From Cuspidothrix sp046080565 (GTDB lineage Bacteria; Cyanobacteriota; Cyanobacteriia; Cyanobacteriales; Nostocaceae): 21,005 bases of DNA. Of this stretch, positions 1 through 7,271 are shown one piece after another. The translations under genes and the position numbers were made by a program. Each line of letters opens with the position of its first letter. Positions within the stretch are counted from its first letter, which is position 1. The stretch spans positions 1 to 21,005 of the forward strand of contig JBJTUF010000280.1 of the NCBI GenBank assembly GCA_046080565.1, given 5' to 3'. The notes beneath the pieces are model-generated. The model saw only the letters and a program-made list of their open reading frames with translations, was not told where the DNA came from and searched no databases.

Positions 1-33
1 TTCTAACACTTTCTGGTATATTTCACTTATCAT
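1..33 (-). CDS. possible start of a gene running off the left edge
   Basis: An ATG on the minus strand (33-31) opens a frame reading MISEIYQKVLE that stays open to the window edge. It lies just downstream of the haemagglutinin stop. There is no strong ribosome binding site (only AGAG about 6 bases upstream) and 11 codons are too few to recognise a family, so this is only a possible partial gene. Confidence 0.2.
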   Translation of the reverse strand, partial: MISEIYQKVLE

Positions 34-56
34 TTTACTCTGTTAGTTCATATTTA

Positions 57-3000
57 CTATTTATTACTTATCTTTTTTTGCTCCCACATTCTGTATCTCT
101 TACTACATAAGCTTTTTCTCCTTCTTGTCCCCCTGTCAGCACCTTTACCGCTTCCTTGACTATTGACTCCTATCCCTGCACCGTTTTTAATAATGAAGAT
201 AGCAGGATCAATAATAATATTTCCACTATCACCTGTTGACCCTTTTTCAGTATTTGCAAATAGTCCGGTATCTGTACCATCTAAGGTGATATTATCGCGG
301 ATTTTTAGATTGATATTTCCGGCTTTGGTTCTACTAGATGTGGTAGTGAGAACTTGTCCCCCAGTGGTAGCAGTCAAGGTGTTAGCAGTAATGTTCACAC
401 TACCTGCATCCCCTTGACCGTATGTACTAGCAGATAGGATAGAACCACCGCGTAGTTCTAGGGATTGAGTGGAAATATCTACACCCCCAGCTTTTCCTAT
501 TGCTCCTGGTTGCACCGTAGTCTGAGCAGCACTTTCACCATCAAACTTGACAGAATCCGTAGCCGTAATCTTGATAGTACCTGCATCCCCTTGACCAAAG
601 GTACTAGCAGATAGAAAAGAAGCATCGAGTAGTTCTAAGGACTTGGTGGAAATATCCACACCCCCAGCTTTCCCCACTGCTCCTTTGATTACTGCACTCT
701 GAATAGCACTTTGACGATCAAACTTAACAGAATCCGTAGCAGTAATCTTGACAGTACCTGCATCCCCTTGACCCAAGGTACTAGCAGTAATATAAGAACC
801 ACCCATTAGTTCTAGGAATTGGGTGGAAATATCCACACCGCCGGCTATTCCTACTGCTCCTTGTCCCACGACACTCTGAGAAACACTTTGATTATCAAAC
901 TTGATAGTGTTAGTAGCGATAATTTTGATAGTACCTGCATCCCCTTGACCAAAGGTACTAGCATCAAGTCTAGAACCACCAAGTAATTCTAGGAATTGGG
1001 TGGAAATATCCACACCTCCGGCTTTCCCAACTGCTCCTTTTCCTACAACACTTTCAGCAACACTTTGATTATCAAACTTGACAAAATCAGTAGCGATAAT
1101 CTTGACCGTACCAGCATCCCCTTTACCAGAGGTACTAGTAGTAAGCAAAGAACCACCAAGAATTTCTAAGGATTTAGTGGAAATATCTAGACCACCAGCT
1201 ATTCCTACTCCTCCTGTTTGCACTGCACTACCAACAGAACTATCACCATCTAGCTTGACAGAATGAGCGGTAATTTTGATAGTACCTGCATCCCCTTTAC
1301 CCAAGGTACTAGCAGATAGATAAGAACCACCCAGTAGTTCTAGAGATTGGGTGGAAATATCCATACCCCCGGCTGTTCCTACTGCTCCTAAAGCTACTTG
1401 ACTAGCAACAGAACTATCACCATTTAACTTGACAGAATTAGCGGTAATTTTGATAGTACCTGCATCCCCTTGACCAGAGGTACTAGCAGATAGATAAGAA
1501 CCACCCAGCAGTTCTAGCGATTGGGTGGAAATATCCATACCCTTGGCTTTTCCTAATGCTCCTTTTCTTACTGTACTGTCAGCAGAACTATTACCATCAA
1601 ACTTGACAGAATGAGCGGTAATTTTGATAGTACCTGCATCCCCTTTACCCAAGGTACTAGCAGATAGATAAGAAGCACCCAGCAATTCTAGCGATTGGGT
1701 GGAAATATCCACACCCCCGGCTGTTCCTGCTGCTCCTGTTCCGACTGCACTCTCAGCAAAACTATTAACATCAAACTTGACAGAATCAGTAGCGATAATC
1801 TTAATAGTACCTGCATTCCCTTGACTGAATGTAGTAGCAGCAAGAATAGTAGCATTGGTGACAAAGAGCGATCGCCCTGTAATATTAATATCACCTCCTT
1901 TGATCACACCATAATTATTGTTCAGAATAGAGACATTGCTCAGAGTAATTTCCCCATTCTTACTTGTCAGAGTGATATTTCCGCTACCACCATTTCCCCC
2001 CGCAGAAGCATTCATACTTCTAGTAATAATATTGTTGTTAGCCAGTAAAGTGATATTTCCACCAATTCCATTAGGGGAAGAAACACTTACATTACCATTC
2101 AGGTTAATACTATTTTGAGAATCAAGGGTAACTAAGCGCGTTCCCGTATTCCCACCCATCAAAATTGCCTCATATCCGGTAGTATCTGTAACTGTAATAT
2201 TGCCAGTTAATGAGGAGTTAGTCTGGTACTGATTTGTTAACAAGACTTTTCCAGGCAAGATAGTAGTAAAAGCACTATTAACAAACAATATTGTTCCTAA
2301 ATTGATATCGGCACTAGATAGAGAAAATGAGTTATCAAGTCCATAAAAAGTGCCGTTAGTAGTTATTGTAGTTGGTGTACCCAGTCCAGCTAAGGTAAGT
2401 CCAGCGCGAATATCTAGGGTAGGTTCAATTTTGCCATTTATAGCTACAGAAGTACCATCAGATAGGCTAACTATTTCTGCTAAACCGTTGACTGTATCTG
2501 CATTTTGAATCCACACATACTCAGGAATTTCTACTTTACCTGTTGCCCAAATATGTAAAGATGCTCCCTCATAAGCTTGAAGAGAGACATCTCCATTAGC
2601 TTTTATTACTGGATCATGAGGACTGTTTAAATTCCCTAAACTACCATCTAACTTTTCTATCCGAAAGCTACCTCCACTCCAATAATGTGCATCTCCACTA
2701 ACAGTATTAGCAGAACGCAATACCATATTACCACCAGAAAATAAGCCACTATTGGGATGATTTAAAGCAAAAATATCTACTAATTGATTTCCTTGAATTA
2801 ATAAATTATTTCCTGCGGTAGCAATAAATGGTTCTGTAATATTATCCCGAATGTTTAATTCATTGTTAGCTTGTAGAGTTAAATTATTTCCTGATTGTAA
2901 ATTACCTGATATATTAATATCATCAGCATCAAATATCAGATTTTTACCAACTTTTAAATTAGCTTCATTCTTAATTTCTGAAACCTGATTTCTCATAGCA

Positions 3001-3521
3001 TTTACAAATAATGCCCCAGGTTGTACAGAAAGCAAATTACTACTTTGGGGATTAGCAGCACTAAATAAACCATTTTCACCTAATTTAATACTATCGGCAG
3101 TTGTGGCAGTAAAAGAACCACGAATATCTAAATTTGCACCTGTTCCAAAAAATATCCCACTGGGGTTAATGAAAAATAAATTTGCTGTTCCTTCTACTCC
3201 TAATGTACCCAAAATATTAGAAACATTCCCTCCAGTCACACGAGTTAAGATATTTTCAATTCCTATAGGGTTAGCAAAATAAACGCTTTTACCAGCATCA
3301 ATATTAAATTCTTGAAAACTGTGAAATAAATTACTTCCTCTAGTTGCACCTCCTTCTATTCTGTCTTTGAAACTATCAATCTGTTTAACAATTGAGTTTT
3401 CTGTCCCTAATGTATGATCTGGTGTGAGTTGAGCAAATGCACTTTGATTGAGAATTGTTCCAATAATAACCAATAATCTTGTTAATCCTAATTTGTAATC
3501 AAGTTGTTTTTGATGTTGCAT
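57..3521 (-). CDS. filamentous haemagglutinin-like TPS-secreted adhesin, probably 3'-truncated
   Basis: Large secreted protein of the two-partner secretion (TpsA) type, expected to cross the outer membrane through an Omp85-type TpsB partner, which is not in this window. From the ATG at 3521 it has 1154 residues; TCAGGA at 3536-3531 is a well-placed ribosome binding site, so I prefer this ATG to the TTG at 3530. The N-terminus has a Sec signal peptide ending around AFA/Q, then a TPS haemagglutination domain (about residues 30-190) with the characteristic NPIGI and NPSGI motifs. The C-terminal half is a run of 58-59 residue repeats of the pattern GGVDISTQSLELLGGS / LSASTxGQGDAGTIKITA. After NSQGSGKG, where relatives normally continue with more beta-helix, the frame changes to a basic, unrelated tail rich in R and K, so the 3' end is probably replaced or frameshifted. 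Likely role: adhesion or cell-surface contact; the target is unknown. Confidence 0.85.
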   Translation of the reverse strand: MQHQKQLDYKLGLTRLLVIIGTILNQSAFAQLTPDHTLGTENSIVKQIDSFKDRIEGGATRGSNLFHSFQEFNIDAGKSVYFANPIGIENILTRVTGGNVSNILGTLGVEGTANLFFINPSGIFFGTGANLDIRGSFTATTADSIKLGENGLFSAANPQSSNLLSVQPGALFVNAMRNQVSEIKNEANLKVGKNLIFDADDINISGNLQSGNNLTLQANNELNIRDNITEPFIATAGNNLLIQGNQLVDIFALNHPNSGLFSGGNMVLRSANTVSGDAHYWSGGSFRIEKLDGSLGNLNSPHDPVIKANGDVSLQAYEGASLHIWATGKVEIPEYVWIQNADTVNGLAEIVSLSDGTSVAINGKIEPTLDIRAGLTLAGLGTPTTITTNGTFYGLDNSFSLSSADINLGTILFVNSAFTTILPGKVLLTNQYQTNSSLTGNITVTDTTGYEAILMGGNTGTRLVTLDSQNSINLNGNVSVSSPNGIGGNITLLANNNIITRSMNASAGGNGGSGNITLTSKNGEITLSNVSILNNNYGVIKGGDINITGRSLFVTNATILAATTFSQGNAGTIKIIATDSVKFDVNSFAESAVGTGAAGTAGGVDISTQSLELLGASYLSASTLGKGDAGTIKITAHSVKFDGNSSADSTVRKGALGKAKGMDISTQSLELLGGSYLSASTSGQGDAGTIKITANSVKLNGDSSVASQVALGAVGTAGGMDISTQSLELLGGSYLSASTLGKGDAGTIKITAHSVKLDGDSSVGSAVQTGGVGIAGGLDISTKSLEILGGSLLTTSTSGKGDAGTVKIIATDFVKFDNQSVAESVVGKGAVGKAGGVDISTQFLELLGGSRLDASTFGQGDAGTIKIIATNTIKFDNQSVSQSVVGQGAVGIAGGVDISTQFLELMGGSYITASTLGQGDAGTVKITATDSVKFDRQSAIQSAVIKGAVGKAGGVDISTKSLELLDASFLSASTFGQGDAGTIKITATDSVKFDGESAAQTTVQPGAIGKAGGVDISTQSLELRGGSILSASTYGQGDAGSVNITANTLTATTGGQVLTTTSSRTKAGNINLKIRDNITLDGTDTGLFANTEKGSTGDSGNIIIDPAIFIIKNGAGIGVNSQGSGKGADRGTRRRKSLCSKRYRMWEQKKISNK
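403..1835 (-). repeat. tandem 174/177-bp repeats inside the haemagglutinin gene
   Basis: The marker CCTGCATCCCC (plus-strand reading, with small variants) recurs at 403, 580, 757, 934, 1111, 1285, 1459, 1633 and 1810. The spacings are 177, 177, 177, 177, 174, 174, 174 and 177 bases. All are multiples of three, so copy changes keep the reading frame. The 174-base units lack one codon (ITAHSVKF or ITANSVKL instead of ITATDSVKF). The units encode the beta-helical repeats of the adhesin. Confidence 0.92.
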
Positions 3522-3892
3522 TGTTAGCAATCCTGATTTTAGAGATGTTTGATTTGTGAATTTAATTTAAAATAAGTAGCACAGACTGAATAATTCAAAG
3601 TTTGTAATCAGGACTTTAGTCCTATATTCTGATTTGATAAACAACATCTAACTGTACTATGAAGACACAGATGCAGAGTATTTAGCCTAAACGTTATCAG
3701 TAATAATACCATACTTGACCATTACTGGTATAGATGATTTATAAAATAATAGTTATAATCACTATAGTTGCATTACAAATAATTACAAGGTTAGGGAGAA
3801 TTGGATAAAAATAAATTTTTTTGCTAATTTATTGCAATCTTGTGATAGACAGTCTAGCTTGAAGATAAACTTGGATCATCTAGGGTGCTACT
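3522..3892. promoter_or_regulatory. divergent intergenic region with promoter candidates
   Basis: About 370 bases separate the divergent adhesin and exporter operons. For the rightward operon a candidate promoter is TTGACC (3715-3720), 17 bases, then TTTATA (3738-3743), with a TATAAT also at 3754-3759. The inverted repeat ATACCA / TGGTAT overlaps the -35 region and could be an operator. A palindrome AGGACT-TT-AGTCCT at 3610-3623 lies in a context (TTTGTAATCAGGACTTTAG) that I recall as a common dispersed repeat of Nostocales. Promoter positions are inferred only from consensus likeness. Confidence 0.35.
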
Positions 3893-5269
3893 ATGTCTCA
3901 AACTGCGTCAACTCCAGACAGTTTTACTAATGTTCCTGTACCAGCATCTAAGCAGCAGAAGGGTAAAAAACCAGTTCCTTTGGTGTTAGGGTTGTTAGTT
4001 ATAGGCGGTGGTATTATTTATGCAGTGTGGCGAAACCAACCACAAGGAACAGCAGATATACTGAAACTCAGTGGCAGAATTGAGGGTTACGAAACAGAAA
4101 TTGGTGTGAAGCGTGCAGGTAGAATTGAATCTATTGTTGTTCGAGAAGGTGCTGAGGTTAAAAAAGGACAAGAATTAATCAAACTAGATGACAGTAATGA
4201 TGAAATTTTACAAGAACAATTAAGAGGAAGCGAAGCAAGGGTGATATCTGCACAGTCTGAGGAAGAACAATCAATTGCAGATGTGGATAGGGTGCAAAGT
4301 GAACTGGAACAAGTTAATAGTCAAATTAGTGAAGCTAAATTGAATTTACAACAGTCTCAAGGGGATACTCAAGGCAGAATTCAACAAGCATCATCTAATG
4401 TAGCAGCAGCTAAAGCGCAATTAATCCAAGCACAAGCCCAAATGAAGCAAGCACAGGCAGAAGTGAAATTAGCGAGAATTAACCGCGATCGCTATGCCCA
4501 ACTTATCAAAGAAGGTGCAATCAATCAACAACAATTTGACCAAGCACAAACCACATTAGATACAGCTATAGCAACCCTAGAAGCCCGCAAAGCGGCGGTA
4601 AATGCTGGAAAAGAACAATTAAAGGCAATTCAAGGGGCATTTACCCAAGCTAAAACAACAGGCTTTAATCCTGATATTCGCAATGCCCAATTAGAAGCTT
4701 TAAGTAGAAAAAAAGACCAGAGTTTTGCTCAACTCAAATCTGCTCAGGCAAAAGTGCGATCTGCTCATGCTAAAGTCAAAGATGCCTTAGCATCAAAACA
4801 GCAAATTCTTACCCAAATAGAAGACTCGAAAAAAGACTTAAATGTTATTAGTCCGTTAGATGGAGTAGTTACTGCCCGCAGTGTCGAACCTGGTGCAATA
4901 GTGAATAATCAAACTAAAATTTTAACCATTGTTGATCCAAAAAATATATATCTGCGGGGTTTTATTCCTGAAGGTGATATTGGTAAAGTCAGAATAGGAC
5001 AAACTGCTAATATTTTCATTGATTCTGCACTGCAAAAACCACTAAATGGTAAAGTAATTTCTATTGATCCTCAAGCTTCTTTTACACCAGAAAATATTTA
5101 TTTCCAAAAAGATCGGGTAAGACAAGTAGTAGGAGTTCGCCTTCAAGTTGAAAATCCTCAAGGCTGTTTTAATCCTGAAAATCCATATAAAGGAACAGAT
5201 TTGCCCTGTGCTAAAATTGGAATGCCGGCAGATGCGGAAATTAAATTACAGGAAATAGGTGACAGGTGA
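3893..5269 (+). CDS. HlyD/YbhG-type membrane fusion protein of an ABC exporter
   Basis: Periplasmic adaptor that links an inner-membrane ABC-2 exporter to an outer-membrane channel. The 458 residues show an N-terminal membrane anchor (about 28-46), a first half lipoyl/barrel-sandwich segment (about 60-100), a long Gln/Ala-rich coiled coil (about 105-310), the second lipoyl half with ISPLDGVVTARSVEPG near residue 320, and a C-terminal beta-barrel ending in GMPADAEIKLQE. Length and order match E. coli YbhG-like adaptors, and the next genes complete a ybhGFSR-like set. The ATG at 3893 has only a weak GGG-type ribosome binding site. The stop codon and the last two residues fall inside a GGTGACA-type heptamer array. 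This gene itself looks intact. Export substrate unknown. Confidence 0.88.
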   Translation: MSQTASTPDSFTNVPVPASKQQKGKKPVPLVLGLLVIGGGIIYAVWRNQPQGTADILKLSGRIEGYETEIGVKRAGRIESIVVREGAEVKKGQELIKLDDSNDEILQEQLRGSEARVISAQSEEEQSIADVDRVQSELEQVNSQISEAKLNLQQSQGDTQGRIQQASSNVAAAKAQLIQAQAQMKQAQAEVKLARINRDRYAQLIKEGAINQQQFDQAQTTLDTAIATLEARKAAVNAGKEQLKAIQGAFTQAKTTGFNPDIRNAQLEALSRKKDQSFAQLKSAQAKVRSAHAKVKDALASKQQILTQIEDSKKDLNVISPLDGVVTARSVEPGAIVNNQTKILTIVDPKNIYLRGFIPEGDIGKVRIGQTANIFIDSALQKPLNGKVISIDPQASFTPENIYFQKDRVRQVVGVRLQVENPQGCFNPENPYKGTDLPCAKIGMPADAEIKLQEIGDR

Positions 5270-5284
5270 CAGGTGACAGGTGAC
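5257..5284. repeat. heptamer (STRR-type) array AGGTGAC x4
   Basis: Four exact tandem copies of AGGTGAC. The TGA stop of the HlyD gene (5267-5269) is formed by the second copy, so the extreme C-terminus of that protein is set by the repeat. Short tandem heptamers of this kind are known from heterocystous cyanobacteria. Confidence 0.9.
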
Positions 5285-5349
5285 AGTGAATAAGAAGGGA
5301 GTTAGGAATTAGATAAAAAAGGTGCAGGAATGAAAAGGAATAATAAATA

Positions 5350-5503
5350 ATGACTAATTACCAATTACCAATCACCAATCACCAATCACCAATTACCCAT
5401 TACCAATTACCAAACGGAAGCTATTAAAGTTGGTAATTTATATCAAAATTATGGCAAATTAGCCGCAGTTAAGGGAATTAATTTCACTGTTAATAAGGGT
5501 GAA
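5350..5503 (+). pseudogene. out-of-frame start and N-terminal segment of the ABC ATPase
   Basis: Homology to the ABC ATPase continues upstream of its first in-frame ATG (5504): 5414-5503 reads TEAIKVGNLYQNYG and so on, a normal start of an ABC domain. No ATG, GTG or TTG exists in this frame back to a TGA at 5351-5353. The only good start, ATG 5350-5352 with AAGGA ten bases upstream, is one base out of frame and its reading ends after 25 codons. Between them lies the heptamer array. Removing 61 bases (5354-5414) would give ATG ACG GAA GCT ATT AAA, that is MTEAIK joined to the ABC domain, so the array appears inserted at codon 2. Confidence 0.7.
5356..5411. repeat. heptamer (STRR-type) array AATTACC/AATCACC x8
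   Basis: Eight head-to-tail 7-base units: AATTACC twice, AATCACC three times, AATTACC, CATTACC, AATTACC. It lies between the likely ATG of the ABC ATPase and its first conserved codons. Each unit shifts the frame by one. No frame of this strand contains a stop within the array, and in every frame the ideal unit encodes the same heptapeptide cycle (QLPITNY). Confidence 0.93.
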
Positions 5504-6943
5504 ATGTTTGGGTTAATTGGGCCTGATGGTGCGGGAAAAACTACCACTTTTCACATTTTAGGTGGGGTGATGGCAGCGACAGAAGGAGAAGTTTTGGTAT
5601 TTGGTCAACCTGCAAGAGATGCGCGGTTAATGACGGGATATTTAACCCAACAATTTTCTTTATATTTGGATTTAAGTATTGATGAAAATTTGCGTTATGC
5701 AGGAGGGTTACGACAAGTTGATGATGATTTGTTATGGGAACGCCGTCATAAATATCTATCATTAATGAGTTTAGAACAATTTGGCGATCGCTTGGATGTC
5801 TTAGTTGAAAATATAACTATGGGTGAAAATCAAGTAAATGAATTACTAAAACCATATCATCCCAATATTGAACATAATGAACCTACATTAGAAAACGTTT
5901 TTGTTACCCGTTTGCGACAACAAGGTTCAACACCACCATTTTTACAATTTCCTCGTTCTAGAGGTGGAAGTTATTTCCAATTACCAATTACCAATTACCA
6001 ATTACCATCTTCACAAATTGCAATTTATGCAAATAATCTCAATCGTGTCTTTGGTAAATTTCAAGCCGTGAAAAGCGTCAATATCGAAGTGCGTTATGGT
6101 GAAATATTCGGACTTTTAGGTGCAAATGGCGCAGGAAAAACCACCACAATTAAAATGCTATGTGGACTATTAGCAGCTAGTGGTGGAGAAATTTCTTTAG
6201 GTGGAGAAACAGGAAATTTACGAAGTGCTAAATTAAGAAAACGTATTGGTTATATGAGTCAAAAATTTACCCTGTATGACGATTTAACAATTCTGCAAAA
6301 TCTAGAATTTTATAGCGGTGTTTACAGCGTCCCCCGCAAACTGAGAAGAGAAAAAATTGATTGGGTAATATCTACCTGTGGGTTAGAAGGACAAGAGAAT
6401 ATGCTAACGGGACAATTACCAGGAGGTTGGAAACAAAGGGTAGCTTTTGGTGCTTCAGTCATGCACGAACCAGATATTTTATTTTTAGATGAACCAACAT
6501 CAGGAGTAGACCCTTTAGCGCGTCGTCAATTTTGGAAACTCATTAATGATTTTGCCCGAAATGGTACAGCCATTTTAGTCACAACCCATTATTTAGAAGA
6601 AGCAGAACAATGTAATAGAATGAGTTTTATGGTAGCAGGAGAAATTGCTGCCGAAGGTTCACCCAGTTATATCAAAGCTTCCCAACCCGGAAAACTCATA
6701 GAAATAATTGTGAATCAAAATCAAACAGCTTCTAAACTCTTGAAACAAAAATTTGATTCTTGGCGAGTTTCAATTTTTGCGAATAGTTTACATATAGTTC
6801 TCGACAACCCAGAAACAGAAATTCCCCAAGTAATACAAATTTTAAAATCGGCAAATTTTACAGTTAAATCTTTCCGTCCTATTCCTTTTTCCTTAGAAGA
6901 TGCTTTTATTGGTATAGTGCAAAGAGTTGGTAATAATTATTAA
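5504..6943 (+). CDS. YbhF-type double ABC ATPase with a damaged first nucleotide-binding domain
   Basis: ATP-hydrolysing subunit of the ABC-2 exporter, normally two fused nucleotide-binding domains. Domain 1 keeps Walker A GPDGAGKT (residues 6-13 from this ATG) and the Q-loop region (TGYLTQQ), but after EQFGDRLDV it jumps to the end-of-domain part (EPTLENVFVTRLRQ). The signature, Walker B, D-loop and H-loop are missing, a loss of very roughly 150-200 residues compared with the family. Domain 2 is complete: Walker A GANGAGKT (206-213), Q-loop YMSQKF, signature LPGGWKQ (305-311), Walker B ILFLDEP (325-331), H-loop His 362. The linker contains an in-frame heptamer-repeat peptide. The ATG at 5504 lies inside the domain just before Walker A, so it is not the ancestral start. 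Most likely a decaying gene; a product from 5504 would retain only one complete NBD. Confidence 0.8.
   Translation: MFGLIGPDGAGKTTTFHILGGVMAATEGEVLVFGQPARDARLMTGYLTQQFSLYLDLSIDENLRYAGGLRQVDDDLLWERRHKYLSLMSLEQFGDRLDVLVENITMGENQVNELLKPYHPNIEHNEPTLENVFVTRLRQQGSTPPFLQFPRSRGGSYFQLPITNYQLPSSQIAIYANNLNRVFGKFQAVKSVNIEVRYGEIFGLLGANGAGKTTTIKMLCGLLAASGGEISLGGETGNLRSAKLRKRIGYMSQKFTLYDDLTILQNLEFYSGVYSVPRKLRREKIDWVISTCGLEGQENMLTGQLPGGWKQRVAFGASVMHEPDILFLDEPTSGVDPLARRQFWKLINDFARNGTAILVTTHYLEEAEQCNRMSFMVAGEIAAEGSPSYIKASQPGKLIEIIVNQNQTASKLLKQKFDSWRVSIFANSLHIVLDNPETEIPQVIQILKSANFTVKSFRPIPFSLEDAFIGIVQRVGNNY
5979..6006. repeat. heptamer array AATTACC x4 inside the ABC ATPase linker
   Basis: Four exact copies of AATTACC, the same unit as the array at 5356-5411, lie within the coding sequence between the two ABC domains. 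They are read as the peptide QLPITNYQLP. The reading frame stays open through them into the intact second domain. Confidence 0.9.
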
Positions 6944-6953
6944 GTTTATGTAG

Positions 6954-6978
6954 GTTGGGTTGAGGAACGAAACCCAAC
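6954..6978 (+). terminator. hairpin after the ABC ATPase gene, possible terminator
   Basis: Perfect 8-bp stem GTTGGGTT / AACCCAAC with a 9-base loop, 11 bases after the ATPase stop. There is no T-run after it (AAAAATT follows), so it could equally be only the core of a dispersed repeat. Confidence 0.35.
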
Positions 6979-7156
6979 AAAAATTCCCATCATAATTAAC
7001 CGCAGATAAATGCAGATAAACACAGATGGAATGCAGATAATGTGATTAATTTTAAGCTGTTGTGCAACCTAATCTAAAATTGGTATAAGATGTAAATATC
7101 TCTTATTTCTTGACCTCTGCGCCCTCTGCGTCTCTGTGGTTCGTTTAAAAAAAATA

Positions 7157-7245
7157 GGACTTACGGATTTTAACGAAACGTAGGGGTTTGAGATTGCTTC
7201 CTTACGTCGCAATGACAGTATTTGAAGTAGGTTTTGCGTAAGTCC
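7157..7245. mobile_element. 89-bp MITE-like element with GGACTTACG terminal inverted repeats
   Basis: The element begins GGACTTACG and ends CGTAAGTCC, a perfect 9-bp terminal inverted repeat, with partial matching further inwards. It has no coding capacity. Its interior includes ATTGCTTCC-TTACGTCGCAATGAC, itself partly self-complementary. No convincing target duplication is visible. Similar ends are familiar from non-autonomous elements in cyanobacterial genomes. Confidence 0.6.
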
Positions 7246-7271
7246 AGAAAAAATTATAATTACGCCTAAAA

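Larger units (their letters stand above)
6944..7271. repeat. dispersed-repeat cluster interrupting the exporter operon
   Basis: This 328-base gap holds no gene. In order it contains a hairpin GTTGGGTT / AACCCAAC (6954-6961, 6971-6978); about four ten-base units of the type CGCAGATAAA, TGCAGATAAA, CACAGATGGA (7001-7040); a CCTCTGCG-type repeat ending in TCTCTGTGGTTCG (7114-7143); and a MITE-like element (7157-7245). I recall all of these as common intergenic repeats in Nostocales genomes. ybhF and ybhS-type genes are usually adjacent, so the cluster probably accumulated inside the operon. Confidence 0.6.

Noticed and set aside
163..2118. Open frames on the opposite strand and in other frames of the adhesin
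   Set aside because: They mirror the repeat periodicity of the real gene, lack ribosome binding sites and have no recognisable protein content.
5356..5411. Possible CRISPR-like repeats
   Set aside because: Units are 7 bases, directly abutting, without spacers; they are tandem heptamers.
5350..5428. Small ORF starting at ATG 5350 (25 codons) as a leader peptide
   Set aside because: It is just the heptamer array read out of frame, and its ATG is best explained as the ancestral ATPase start.
7157..7245. Remnant of an insertion sequence with a transposase
   Set aside because: Only 89 bases with inverted ends and no coding frame, so a non-autonomous MITE-like element is the most that can be said.
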